Positions 1 through 8,867 of a stretch of DNA of 64,000 bases are shown one piece after another. The translations under genes were made by a program, and so were the position numbers. The stretch covers positions 1,984,001-2,048,000 of the forward strand of contig NZ_CP040755.1 of the NCBI RefSeq assembly GCF_024585285.1, read 5' to 3'. Each line of letters starts with the position of its first letter. Position 1 is the first letter of the stretch. Below the pieces are notes generated by a model that was not told the DNA's origin, made no database searches, and was given only the letters and a program-made list of their open reading frames with translations. Origin of the DNA: Colwellia sp. M166 (GTDB lineage Bacteria; Pseudomonadota; Gammaproteobacteria; Enterobacterales; Alteromonadaceae).

Positions 1-136
1 CATCAACGTCATTACCGTTTAACTGAGACAAGTAGTTTTTAATAGCTACTTTTGCTTGTGTGCGTAAAGGCGAGGCCTTTGTCTGAGTTTGTAGATCACC
101 GGTAATAAATGGAGAGGAAATATTTTGTTCAAACAT
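1..136 (-). CDS. fis: DNA-binding protein Fis (N-terminal part, cut by window edge)
   Basis: Reading the minus strand from an ATG at 136 gives a protein opening MFEQNISSPF and continuing to NYLSQLNGND at the edge. This matches the start of Fis, including the conserved segment just before the dimerisation helices. About 45 codons are visible; the helix-turn-helix lies outside the window. Fis is a nucleoid protein that bends DNA and activates stable-RNA promoters. The ATG follows the dusB stop by 5 bp, which is the dusB-fis operon arrangement common in gammaproteobacteria. Identification rests on the N-terminus and this context together. Confidence 0.9.
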   Translation of the reverse strand, partial: MFEQNISSPFITGDLQTQTKASPLRTQAKVAIKNYLSQLNGNDVD

Positions 137-141
137 AAAGT

Positions 142-1119
142 TCAGACTCTTTCTAAAGTTAAATTATCAAAATACATAGTTAATGCGTCGAGTTGTTCAG
201 TAACTGACTCAAGTGCATTAAAAATAGAACGAAACGATTTTCCTTGTTCATGCGTTTGCATGTACCAAGAAACATGTTTACGGGCAAAACGCAGACCCAT
301 AAATTCACCGTAAAATTTGTGTAATTCCATTACATGCCCAATTAAAATTGAACGAACTTCTTCCGTTGTTGGAGCAGACAAATGCCTACCCGTTTTCAAA
401 AAATGATTAATTTCTCGAAAAATCCAAGGTCTCCCTTGGGCACCACGACCAATCATAATGGCATCAGCCCCGGTGTAATTCAGCACTTGCTCTGCTTTTT
501 CAGCACAAGTAACATCACCATTAGCAATAACAGGAATATTCACCGCTTGCTTGATTGCTTTAATGGTATCGTATTCTGCATCGCCTTTATAAAAGTCGTT
601 ACGTGTACGGCCATGCACGGCAAGTGATTGTATTCCGTTATACTCAGCAATATTGGCTATTTCAATACCGTTGCGAGTGTTTTCACACCAGCCAGTACGA
701 ATTTTCAACGTTACCGGAATATCTACTGCATTAACCACAGCTTTAACAATCAGCTCGACTAACGCAGGTTCTTTCAATAACGCTGAACCTGCTAATTTTT
801 TATTTACCTTTTTAGCTGGGCAGCCCATATTGATATCAATAATTTGAGCGCCGTTATCAGCATTAAACTTTGCAGCAAAAGCTAATTCTTCAGGGTCAGA
901 ACCGGCAATTTGCACCGACCGTATACCTGCTTCTTCGCTGTGCAACATTCGACGCTGAGATTTACCGGTATTCCACACTTTTGGATTAGATGACATCATC
1001 TCTGATACTGCTAACCCTGCCCCCATCTGACAACATAATTGTCGAAATGGTTGATCGGTAATTCCCGCCATGGGTGCAAGTATGGTATTACTTGCTAATG
1101 TGTATGGACCTATCTTCAC
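142..1119 (-). CDS. dusB: tRNA-dihydrouridine synthase B
   Basis: FMN-dependent enzyme that reduces a uridine to dihydrouridine in the tRNA D-loop using NADPH. The 325-residue length fits DusB. Visible signatures are the TIM-barrel start [13 protein letters not shown] (residues 14-26), the active-site motif NMGCPAKKV with catalytic Cys100, HGRTR near 170, and the FMN-phosphate segment IANGDV followed by IMIGRGAQG. It lies directly upstream of fis and is almost certainly co-transcribed with it. The 197 bp between this gene and prmA should hold its promoter. Family assignment is secure; the B subtype is supported by the fis linkage. Confidence 0.95.
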   Translation of the reverse strand: MKIGPYTLASNTILAPMAGITDQPFRQLCCQMGAGLAVSEMMSSNPKVWNTGKSQRRMLHSEEAGIRSVQIAGSDPEELAFAAKFNADNGAQIIDINMGCPAKKVNKKLAGSALLKEPALVELIVKAVVNAVDIPVTLKIRTGWCENTRNGIEIANIAEYNGIQSLAVHGRTRNDFYKGDAEYDTIKAIKQAVNIPVIANGDVTCAEKAEQVLNYTGADAIMIGRGAQGRPWIFREINHFLKTGRHLSAPTTEEVRSILIGHVMELHKFYGEFMGLRFARKHVSWYMQTHEQGKSFRSIFNALESVTEQLDALTMYFDNLTLERV

Positions 1120-1316
1120 GCTGTTGTTTTTTTGAGCTACTAGTCAAAAGGGCGCTAAGTTTACGTGTTTTTTTTCGGATTGAAAAGGATATAAATTGAA
1201 CAAAAAGCGCTTTTTTTCACGTTTTTCATATTGACATTTTCTAAAGTGTTGATGCGAGCAGATTTTGTACAATTTGATAACAAAAGCTGCTCATTTTTTA
1301 ATACATTTATAAACGA

Positions 1317-2198
1317 CTATTTACGAACACCGGATAAACGTACCCATTCATCTTGAACAGTAATAGCATCCATCTGACAAAACTCACCATATATAGTCTG
1401 TAATTGCTCAGCTTGCTCTTCCAAAACACCGGATAATGCAAGTACGCCATTGCTAGCAACATATTCAATGATCACTGGGGCAAGTTCACGTAATGGCCCT
1501 GCTAGGATATTTGCCACGACGACATCGGCTTTAAATTCGGGCTGATCTTTAGGTAAGTATAATGCTAAGCGATCTTCACATTGGTTACGTTTAGCATTTT
1601 CTAAGCTTGCTTGGAGTGCTTGTGGATCGATATCAATGCCGATAACTTTCTTCGCACCTAATTTCAGCGCGGCAAGTGACAAAATACCAGAGCCACAGCC
1701 AAAATCTACAACAGTTTTACCTTCAAGGTCTAAACCATCAAGCCAAGTTAAACATAAAGCCGTTGTTGGATGTGTACCGGTACCAAATGCTAAGCCCGGA
1801 TCAAGCATCACATTAACCGCGGCTGGATCAGGCACATCACGCCAGCTTGGACAAATCCATAAGCGTTGACCAAATTTCATTGGATGAAAGTTATCCATCC
1901 ACTCGCGTTCCCAATCTTTATCTTCTAACTGTTCAAGCTTATAAACCATGTTGGCTTTATCTGGGTGAATGCCTTTTAGGTAATTCAACACTTTGTCCAT
2001 GTCATGGCTAGCATCGTATAAGCCCATAACAACGGTATTATTCCAATAGATCACTTCATCACCGGGAAGAGGCTCATATATAGGTGTGTCTTTAGCATCA
2101 ATAAAGGTGACTGCTTGTGCACCACAAGCACTTAGCCAATCACTATACTTTTCTGCAGTCTCTTCATTGGCACTTAATCTAAGCTGGATCCAAGGCAT
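1317..2198 (-). CDS. prmA: Ribosomal protein L11 methyltransferase
   Basis: SAM-dependent enzyme that trimethylates amino groups of ribosomal protein L11. The protein shows the PrmA-specific stretches [19 protein letters not shown] and [15 protein letters not shown], the SAM motif DFGCGSGIL and the NILAGPL active-site loop. A longer ORF runs to 2213, but family members begin MPWIQL, and the ATG at 2198 encodes exactly that with a GAGA-type ribosome site upstream, so the start is placed there (293 residues, the usual length). prmA next to dusB-fis is an arrangement seen in many gammaproteobacteria. It reads on the same strand as dusB, but the 197 bp gap suggests its own transcript. Confidence 0.95.
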   Translation of the reverse strand: MPWIQLRLSANEETAEKYSDWLSACGAQAVTFIDAKDTPIYEPLPGDEVIYWNNTVVMGLYDASHDMDKVLNYLKGIHPDKANMVYKLEQLEDKDWEREWMDNFHPMKFGQRLWICPSWRDVPDPAAVNVMLDPGLAFGTGTHPTTALCLTWLDGLDLEGKTVVDFGCGSGILSLAALKLGAKKVIGIDIDPQALQASLENAKRNQCEDRLALYLPKDQPEFKADVVVANILAGPLRELAPVIIEYVASNGVLALSGVLEEQAEQLQTIYGEFCQMDAITVQDEWVRLSGVRK

Positions 2199-2416
2199 GT
2201 TTAATCTCATCAAAAAATTTTCGCTAGTTTATCATTCTATATCGAGACAGAATAGCCAATTCAGCTAAGTACTGACAGAATTAAGCAGGCTAGATTATTA
2301 GATAAGAAACACAAGTAAAATAAATTAGCCCAATACTCACTATTACTCTTCTGTACAGATCCAAACGCAATGTTCTGATAAAGTAATCTTGCACTTATTC
2401 ACCCTTAAGGATACCT

Positions 2417-2899
2417 ATGCTAGATTTACTGCCTGACTTATTTGATAACCATGCTGATAAACTTTCTTTAGCTCAACCTATTTTTAACGATTATGGCGGC
2501 AAGAAAATATTCTTTGGCGAGATAGTAACTGTCAGCTGTTATAACGATAATTCAAAAGTTAAAGAGCTTGTTGCCACTGATGGCCGCAATAAAGTCATGG
2601 TTGTTGATGGCAAAGCTAGCATCACTAATGCTTTGCTTGGTGATATGTTAGCTGAACAAGCGGTAAAAAATGGTTGGCAAGCTATTGTTATCAATGGCTG
2701 TATTCGTGATGCCGGCACTATCGCTACATTACCACTTGCTGTAAAGGCTATTGGCTGCTGTCCAATAAAAACTGAAAAGTTAGGAAAAGGTGAAATTAAC
2801 AGTATTATTAGCTTTGCCAACCTAAGCTTTAATCCAGGTCAATATATTTATGGTGATAGTAATGGCTTAGCTATCAGTAAAGCACTATTATCTTTTTAA
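2417..2899 (+). CDS. rraA: Regulator of ribonuclease activity A
   Basis: RraA family protein of 160 residues. In E. coli RraA binds the C-terminal part of RNase E and damps mRNA decay. The sequence keeps the family landmarks: the N-terminal LPDLFDNHADK-type segment, YGGKKIFFGEIVTV, the MVVDGKASITNALLGD loop, and VINGCIRDAGTIATL corresponding to the GxVRD segment of the fold. The length equals that of E. coli RraA. An AAGGA ribosome site lies just upstream of the ATG. The fold is shared with HMG/CHA aldolases, but these have different active-site residues, so the RraA call is preferred. Confidence 0.88.
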   Translation: MLDLLPDLFDNHADKLSLAQPIFNDYGGKKIFFGEIVTVSCYNDNSKVKELVATDGRNKVMVVDGKASITNALLGDMLAEQAVKNGWQAIVINGCIRDAGTIATLPLAVKAIGCCPIKTEKLGKGEINSIISFANLSFNPGQYIYGDSNGLAISKALLSF

Positions 2900-2967
2900 G
2901 AAAAAATCTGCGTAATAAGCCTATTACTGAGATTATAAATAAAGCTAAACCTTAGAGTATTATAACA

Positions 2968-3933
2968 ATGAAGTATTTTCCTATTTATCTAGACGCCAAT
3001 TATATCAACGCCATGATAATAGGTGGCGGTGAAGTTGCCGCCCGTAAAATAGACTTGTTATTAAAGTCGACAACAAACATCACCATAATGTCTGAAACGC
3101 TTAATAGTAGTGTCGAACGTTTAGTCAATTTGCATCAATTAACTTGGCTTAAGCACAACTATCAACTGGGCCATCTCAATAATTATAATATTGTTATTGC
3201 CGCCACTGATAGCAGTGAAGTTAATAGCGCTGTCGCAGCAGAAAGTAAGCAGTTAAAAATCTTAACCAATGTTGTCGACCAACCTGAGCTTTGTAACTAT
3301 ATAACGCCAGCGATTATTGATCGAAACCCAATGATTATTGCTATGTCGAGCTCTGGTAGCGCGCCTATTTTACTACGTATGCTACGAGAGCAAATCGAAA
3401 AAACCCTACCTTATGGTTATGGCAAGCTAGCCGAGTTTTCTTTTAAGTTTAGAGATCACGTCAAAGCACGAGTAAAAAGCATACGTGACCGTCGTACTTT
3501 TTGGGAGCGCACATTACGAGGTAGTATAGGTGCAGCTATTTTAGCTGGCGAAACAACCTCGGCTGAGCAACAATTAATTGCCAGCTTAAAAGCTCAAGTG
3601 CCACCGCCAAGTGGTGAAATAGTATTTATACACACAGGTGATGGTAATCCTGACAACCTGACCCTAAATGCGCACAGAGAAATGCAATTTGCCGATGCGG
3701 TTTTTTACGACCAAGAAGTCAACACCGATATCATTGAATACATCAGACGTGACGCCAGTAAGTTCCCTCAAGATATATCATCAAGTATTTTAATTAATGT
3801 ACAACACGCGCTCGACTTAGCTGAAAAGGGTGAAAAAGTGATTTATTTACTGCACGGCGTATTAGAACTACCGAGCAATAAAACCTTAGCTGAAAGCGCC
3901 ATTACTAAAAAGCATATTTATAGCGGCACTTAA
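2968..3933 (+). CDS. cysG: Siroheme synthase, dehydrogenase/ferrochelatase half with a vestigial methylase domain
   Basis: Residues 1 to about 205 match the N-terminal CysG half (precorrin-2 dehydrogenase and sirohydrochlorin ferrochelatase): NAD-binding GGGEVAARK near residue 20, the VVDQPELCNYITPAI segment, SSSGSAPIL and the helical RDRRTFWERTLRG region. From about residue 217 the chain still resembles the start of a uroporphyrinogen methyltransferase domain (EIVFIHTGDGNPDNLTL, then ADAVFYDQEV), but the conserved GAGPGD has become HTGDGN and the chain ends after roughly 100 residues instead of about 250. Full CysG is near 457 residues; this is 321. Methylation of uroporphyrinogen III is therefore presumably done by a separate CobA. 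Ferrochelatase and dehydrogenase roles follow from the family. Confidence 0.85.
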   Translation: MKYFPIYLDANYINAMIIGGGEVAARKIDLLLKSTTNITIMSETLNSSVERLVNLHQLTWLKHNYQLGHLNNYNIVIAATDSSEVNSAVAAESKQLKILTNVVDQPELCNYITPAIIDRNPMIIAMSSSGSAPILLRMLREQIEKTLPYGYGKLAEFSFKFRDHVKARVKSIRDRRTFWERTLRGSIGAAILAGETTSAEQQLIASLKAQVPPPSGEIVFIHTGDGNPDNLTLNAHREMQFADAVFYDQEVNTDIIEYIRRDASKFPQDISSSILINVQHALDLAEKGEKVIYLLHGVLELPSNKTLAESAITKKHIYSGT

Positions 3934-4420
3934 GACTTTGAAGACGAAAGCTTAAAGTGAAAACTCATGTTAAAAAATTGCACCATTGTGCAAGAACATT
4001 GGAACATTGGGCTAAACCGTAGTCATTCAAACGGTATAGCTTCATTATTATCGACATAAGTCGTTCGTAAAAAAGCAGAGCATGACTGAAGCTGCGTATT
4101 TTAGGCTTGCTTATGCTACCAGCGCAATGGCCACTAATAACATGAATACCGCAACACTATGTATTAGATTAATGATAGGGCTTGCAGCGGTCAATTGATT
4201 ATCATCTTGCATAAGTAACTCCACGGTAAACATATTAGCTAAGTAATACTATAGAACCGTCAATAGCCGATTAAGTTCCAAGCTTTACGCTTCCTTACAT
4301 TTATATTGTCTTACGCTGTTTATATATGTAGTCATCATTTAATTAATATTTCACCTAAAATTCACCAATTAATGATAAGTTAATGACTTGAGGGAATTGC
4401 AGAATTAATTGGATAGCAAG
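3934..4420. other. Intergenic region between siroheme synthase and the response regulator
   Basis: About 490 bases without a long gene. It holds one convincing small ORF on the minus strand (4111-4212, listed separately). The last 150 bases are AT-rich and should contain the promoter of the two-component operon, but no clear -35/-10 pair or operator was seen. Confidence 0.5.
4111..4212 (-). CDS. Candidate 33-residue single-helix membrane protein
   Basis: A short minus-strand ORF starts with ATG at 4212 and stops at 4111. A well placed GGAG ribosome site lies six bases before the ATG, which argues for real translation. The product has a polar N-terminus (MQDDNQLTAASP) followed by one hydrophobic stretch of about 20 residues ending MLLVAIALVA, as expected for a small inner-membrane protein. 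It is divergent from the two-component system. No family was recognised. The evidence is the ribosome site plus the hydrophobic pattern; a chance ORF of this length cannot be excluded. Confidence 0.45.
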   Translation of the reverse strand: MQDDNQLTAASPIINLIHSVAVFMLLVAIALVA

Positions 4421-5101
4421 ATGAAAATACTGCTGGTGGAAGACAACCAAACCATAGCAAAACAGCTGGTAGAATTCTTATCTGCACAACAATGGCAGCT
4501 TGATTATGCTCACACTGGTAAACTTGCCCTAACACTTGCCACAAGTAATATTTATGATCTAGTTTTACTCGACCTCAATCTACCTGATATAGATGGCCTT
4601 GAGGTTTGCCAACAAATTAAAGCGCAGAGTGAAAAAATTCCGGCAATTTTAATGCTAACAGCCCGCGACAGTTTTGACGACAAAGCCGCCGGCTTTGGGT
4701 TTGGTGCCGATGACTATTTAACTAAGCCCTTTGATTTACGTGAATTAGCCCTACGCTGTCAAGCGCTGACACGTCGCCAACAATTACACCAAGAAAACAC
4801 CATCAGTTTAGCAAAAAACAATAGTCACTTACTGCTAAAAATTACGGAAAAAAGCGCCTTTCGTGATGACAACGAACTCAAACTAACCACGGTTGGTTTT
4901 ACAATTTTGAACTTGTTGATGCAACATCACCCACAACCTATCTCGCGCAGCTTATTGATTCATGAGCTATGGGGTGATTCACCACCAGAAAGCGATGCAC
5001 TAAAATCACATATTTATAGTTTACGCCAAGCCTTGGATAAGCCATTCGAAAAAGCGTTGCTGTCAACCGTCATGAATGTTGGCTACAAGCTTTCATTTTA
5101 A
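4421..5101 (+). CDS. OmpR/PhoB-family response regulator
   Basis: Transcription factor with an N-terminal receiver domain (about residues 1-115) and a C-terminal winged-helix DNA-binding domain. Acidic pocket residues are in VEDNQ, the phospho-acceptor is Asp51 in LVLLDLNLPDIDG, the conserved Thr is in LTARD and the Lys is in LTKPFD (Lys102). The C-terminus holds the winged-helix sequence SDALKSHIYSLRQALDKPF and ends in MNVGYKL. The ORF can be extended to a TTG at 4409, but the ATG at 4421 (MKILLVEDN) is the normal family start. The partner kinase follows after 35 bp, so the two form one operon. The signal and targets are unknown; the adjacent DJ-1/hydrolase genes are possible targets. Confidence 0.92.
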   Translation: MKILLVEDNQTIAKQLVEFLSAQQWQLDYAHTGKLALTLATSNIYDLVLLDLNLPDIDGLEVCQQIKAQSEKIPAILMLTARDSFDDKAAGFGFGADDYLTKPFDLRELALRCQALTRRQQLHQENTISLAKNNSHLLLKITEKSAFRDDNELKLTTVGFTILNLLMQHHPQPISRSLLIHELWGDSPPESDALKSHIYSLRQALDKPFEKALLSTVMNVGYKLSF

Positions 5102-5136
5102 CGTTAAGCATTAATAAGAAACGCGCTGGAGGTAAA

Positions 5137-6483
5137 GTGCAAATTAACAGTATAAAAACCAAAGCTATCTTATTACTGAGTTCATTTACGCTATTTATTG
5201 GCATCATTTATTCTGTATTGACTGTATTAACGGCCTATATTGTTGAAGATAAAATAATAGAAAAAGTATTGTTGATAGAAGCAAAAAGGCTCAACCAGCA
5301 ATATCAAAAAACCGGCGTACTACCGACAGCTAATATTGCTGGCATGACTGTTTATAAAACAGCAAAAAGTTTACCCGATTTTGTCAAAGACGCATTAAAA
5401 GCAACGCCAAAAGCACGAGAAATATTTACCGACGACAACAATCATTTTCACTTAACCTATCTAAAAACACCTACCGCTGCTGGCGAAAACTTTTCGATAA
5501 AGCCCGCTGTAGAGCCAGCGATTTTACTGGCCAATGTCGCTGATTTATTAGTGGTAAGCAATATTTCTATTGACGTACTTTTACTGTTTATCACGGTGTT
5601 TTTTATCACCTTAATACTCGCTACTTGGTTGGCTTATAAAATAGCACTGCATTCTACAACACCTATCTTACAGTTAACCTCAGCACTGCAAGCTCAACAA
5701 AATAATAGTCAAGCAATTAAGCTACCGATACTTAATGATGAGCTAGGTTATTTGTCTCGGACCCTGCAGAGCACTTTCAATGATTTACAACAAGCGTTAA
5801 ATCGGGAACAAGAATTTACTAAAGATGTTAGTCATGAACTACGCACGCCACTAACTATTATTTCCAACACGCTAGCATTAAGTGAACAAAGAGCAATAAC
5901 AGCTGAAGATAAGCAGCACATTGCACAAGCTAGTGAACAAATGAAAAGCACGATAGAAGTATTGCTAACCTTGGCTAGAACACATACCTTAACAACTGAA
6001 TTTAATCAATATGCCACACAGTTTTCACTGCGTGCCCTGCTCGAAGAAGTTATATTGTCATGCCATGCCAATGAACGTGCAGCGCAATTTATCATCAACA
6101 TCCATATCGACAATAGCGACAGCAAAAGCAGTAATAACGAAGATAGCGATATCATACTGACCAGCCATCAAACACTGTTTACCTTATTGCTGAGTAATGT
6201 CATTAACAATGCTATTAATCACGCGAGTTCCGCTGAACTTAATATTTATTGTTCACGTAAAAGGCTAGCGAACACATGTATGGAAACAAGATTAAGTTTT
6301 CAAAACCCTTATCAAATCACAAAACCGGTATCGTCATTGCAAACTAAACCACCAACATTACTCAATCACAGCATAGGTCAAGGCTTATTCTTAATAGAGC
6401 GTATCGCCCGCGCCTTACAACTTAGTATTGAAATAGATAAGAGCCATGGGATTTTTACACTAAAAATACAATCAATTACTTAG
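5137..6483 (+). CDS. Membrane sensor histidine kinase
   Basis: Partner of the preceding response regulator. It starts with GTG at 5137, four bases after a strong GGAGG site. The 448-residue protein has membrane helix 1 (about 10-34), a periplasmic domain (about 35-140), helix 2 (about 146-168), a HAMP-like linker, the phospho-acceptor motif DVSHELRTPLT with His233, an N-box LLSNVINNAINHA (Asn355/Asn358) and a G-box-like GQGLFLIERIA near 415. The usual DxGxG box is hard to see, so the ATP-binding domain is somewhat divergent. The periplasmic sensor domain matches nothing I recognise, so the stimulus is unknown. Confidence 0.9.
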   Translation: MQINSIKTKAILLLSSFTLFIGIIYSVLTVLTAYIVEDKIIEKVLLIEAKRLNQQYQKTGVLPTANIAGMTVYKTAKSLPDFVKDALKATPKAREIFTDDNNHFHLTYLKTPTAAGENFSIKPAVEPAILLANVADLLVVSNISIDVLLLFITVFFITLILATWLAYKIALHSTTPILQLTSALQAQQNNSQAIKLPILNDELGYLSRTLQSTFNDLQQALNREQEFTKDVSHELRTPLTIISNTLALSEQRAITAEDKQHIAQASEQMKSTIEVLLTLARTHTLTTEFNQYATQFSLRALLEEVILSCHANERAAQFIINIHIDNSDSKSSNNEDSDIILTSHQTLFTLLLSNVINNAINHASSAELNIYCSRKRLANTCMETRLSFQNPYQITKPVSSLQTKPPTLLNHSIGQGLFLIERIARALQLSIEIDKSHGIFTLKIQSIT

Positions 6484-6623
6484 CTTAACTTAATTTAACG
6501 TAGCTAAAAGTAATCCGCTTTTTTTCACCTTGATTTCACTTAACTAAGCGTATCATTTCTGCATAATCCAACTCTCGAGTGACATACCCTAGCTAAAGGT
6601 TATGTCCAAATTAAGGAATTATT

Positions 6624-7730
6624 ATGTGGAAAAAACTACTGATCGCCACTCTTGTCTTACTGTTAGCCTTGGTTGCTTCAGGTGCTTGGTTTTTGTCACT
6701 AGTGCCAGTAAGCGAGCGTGAAAAATTAGTGCAAAGTAAAAAAAGTGATATTGCCTATTTAAACAATGCCAGAGCAGCCACAGGTGGAAAAATTCTCGCT
6801 GTAGTCACTAGCACTAATAAAATGGGGGATACAGATAAAAAAACCGGCTATGAATTAACCGAACTTGCTCGAGCTTATTGGGTTTTTCAGGCTAATGGCT
6901 TTGAGGTAGATATTGCCAGTCCTCAAGGAGGAAAGCCACCTGTGATCATAGATGACGACGACATGGGAATATTTGACTTTGCCTTTTTAAATGACGAAGC
7001 AGCACAACACAAAGTCACTCATTCAATAAAGATTGCCGACATTAATCCAGATGATTACCAAGGCGTCTACTTCGTTGGTGGTAAAGGCGCCATGTTTGAT
7101 TTTCCTAATAACCTCGCGATTCAACAGCTAATAAAACAACATCATCAAAGCAATAAAGTCATCGCCGCCGTATGTCATGGTCCCGCAGCATTAGTAAACG
7201 TTATATTAGACGACGGTAGTTTTTTGGTTGATAACAAAAATATCAGTGCTTTTAGCAATAGTGAAGAGTTATTTTTAATACCTGATGCTGATGACATCTT
7301 TCCATTTTTATTGGAAAGTAAGCTCAAGCAGCAAGGTGCAAATTATCAAGCTGCAGCGAACTATCTTGAAAAAATCAGCTGGGAAGGCAATTTAATCACC
7401 GGACAAAACCCATGGTCAGTATGGGCTTTGGCTGAAGCGGTGGTTACACAATTGGGCTATCAACCTATGCCAAGAATAAAGTCCCCTGAAGAGAACACCA
7501 TTGATCTACTCGCGTACTATCAACAACATGGTTTTGATAAAACTCAACACTACCTGCAAGCATCGGTGAATATCGAGCAACAACAAGTGCTCTTATTAAT
7601 GCATGCTATTGTTGCGCTAATGGAATTTAAAGTCGTTAAATCTAGTGACTTAATTCGCCTCACCTTGAGTATAAAAGAACATATTAAGCGACATACGAGC
7701 AGCTTGGCACGAGATAAAAATAATGCTTAA
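6624..7730 (+). CDS. Membrane-anchored DJ-1/PfpI (type 1 glutamine amidotransferase-like) protein
   Basis: The N-terminal 28 residues form a signal anchor, so the catalytic part is probably periplasmic. Residues about 55-275 are a DJ-1/PfpI domain related to Hsp31-type glyoxalases/deglycases: KILAVVTSTNKMG, Glu77 in GYELTELARAYW, and the nucleophile elbow AAVCHGPAAL with Cys184-His185. About 90 extra C-terminal residues of unknown role follow. An AAGGA ribosome site precedes the ATG. The stop overlaps the start of the next gene, a hydrolase also carrying an N-terminal membrane helix, so the two are translationally coupled. A detoxifying or chaperone-like role in the envelope is inferred from the family only. 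Confidence 0.82.
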   Translation: MWKKLLIATLVLLLALVASGAWFLSLVPVSEREKLVQSKKSDIAYLNNARAATGGKILAVVTSTNKMGDTDKKTGYELTELARAYWVFQANGFEVDIASPQGGKPPVIIDDDDMGIFDFAFLNDEAAQHKVTHSIKIADINPDDYQGVYFVGGKGAMFDFPNNLAIQQLIKQHHQSNKVIAAVCHGPAALVNVILDDGSFLVDNKNISAFSNSEELFLIPDADDIFPFLLESKLKQQGANYQAAANYLEKISWEGNLITGQNPWSVWALAEAVVTQLGYQPMPRIKSPEENTIDLLAYYQQHGFDKTQHYLQASVNIEQQQVLLLMHAIVALMEFKVVKSSDLIRLTLSIKEHIKRHTSSLARDKNNA

Positions 7731-8649
7731 AATAAATTATCTTAAAACACTGCGCTATATATTACTCGCAACATTTTCACTTTTTACATTGGCACTGCTT
7801 TGGTATCTGATGCTTGCTCTGAAGCTTCAGCCTATGTCACAAAAAGATATTTTTGCGCAGTATGAATATCAACATAACCCGTCGTTAGATATCAGCTTTG
7901 TAGCCATTGATGAGCACAATTTACAATTTAGCTATCACTCGTTTGACGGTGAAGTCGTGTACGGACAAATAAGCTATCCAAAAAAGCAGGCTGAGCATTA
8001 CCCAGTATTAATTGGCATTTCAGCGATGGGCCGAAGTTATGTCCGTTGGTGGGCCGATAGTTTTAATGGCAATCCCACGTTGACCCAAGTAGATAAAATC
8101 GCTCAACTGGCAAATCAACAAGGTTATGTTGTGGTAGCCATTGACGCCAGGTTTCATGGTAAACGCAAACAGGAGTCACTGCCTTTAAGTAAAATAATGA
8201 ATAATTTACACCTTTGGGGTGATCGCAAAGGGTATCTTAATATGATCACCAATACCGTTAAAGATCACCGTGTATTACTTGACTGGTTAATGGAACAAAC
8301 TCAATTTTCAGTCGGTAAAGTCACTGTTGCCGGTTACAGTATGGGCGGGCAAATATCACTACTACTGGCCAGCGTAGACCCGCGCATCGATAAGATTATC
8401 GCTATTGCACCACCGTTTATAAATGACAAAGTAGCGGCTGTAGCCCCTAAAAACTTAGTGCCGAATATGCGCAATGCCTCCACACTTCTGATGACAGCGA
8501 GCAATGATGAATATGCAAGTCAGCTTGAAAATAATTTACTGTTTAGTTTAATTAACAGTGAAAAAAAGCAACGAATTGATTTTGACAGCGGACACATATT
8601 ACCGGCTCATTACGTAGAGCAATTGCTACCGTTTTTAGCGACTAATTAA
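7723..8649 (+). CDS. Membrane-anchored alpha/beta hydrolase
   Basis: A 308-residue protein with an N-terminal hydrophobic helix (about 10-32) followed by an alpha/beta-hydrolase domain. The nucleophile elbow is VAGYSMGGQ (Ser206). The likely triad partners are Asp262 in TASNDEYA and His291 in DSGHILPAHY. The substrate is unknown; the family includes esterases, lipases and peptidases. It overlaps the DJ-1-like gene by 8 bp and probably acts in the same compartment. No further gene follows on this strand before the haem operon, and the 218 bp downstream contain that operon's promoter. Confidence 0.82.
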   Translation: MLKINYLKTLRYILLATFSLFTLALLWYLMLALKLQPMSQKDIFAQYEYQHNPSLDISFVAIDEHNLQFSYHSFDGEVVYGQISYPKKQAEHYPVLIGISAMGRSYVRWWADSFNGNPTLTQVDKIAQLANQQGYVVVAIDARFHGKRKQESLPLSKIMNNLHLWGDRKGYLNMITNTVKDHRVLLDWLMEQTQFSVGKVTVAGYSMGGQISLLLASVDPRIDKIIAIAPPFINDKVAAVAPKNLVPNMRNASTLLMTASNDEYASQLENNLLFSLINSEKKQRIDFDSGHILPAHYVEQLLPFLATN

Positions 8650-8820
8650 CCACACTGAACGATAACGGTTTTGATGAATATTTTCGATATTTATCAAAGC
8701 CAACTAGGACGATGTTATTGTTAAACCTGCCTGACGAAAGCATTAAATAACTCCCCCGTAAACTTAATATCCGAGAATAAATAATTTTGCTTGCTATTTA
8801 TTCTCCTTACCATTACGATC

Positions 8821-8839
8821 GCAATCGATAATCATTCGT
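8821..8839 (+). promoter_or_regulatory. Possible Fur-binding site upstream of the haem-uptake operon
   Basis: The core GATAATCATT at 8827-8836 lies about 30 bp before the TonB receptor start and matches the central part of the Fur consensus; about 12 of 19 positions agree. The location and iron-related function of the operon fit Fur control. It is weaker than the site in front of feoA in this same window, so confidence is moderate. Confidence 0.5.
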
Positions 8840-8867
8840 ATTTAGATTCTTATTGGTATTAATAAAC

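Noticed and set aside
1202..1217. Palindrome AAAAAGCGCTTTTTTT between prmA and dusB, as a terminator
   Set aside because: The stem has no room for a loop and too little GC to be an intrinsic terminator; retained only as a curiosity.
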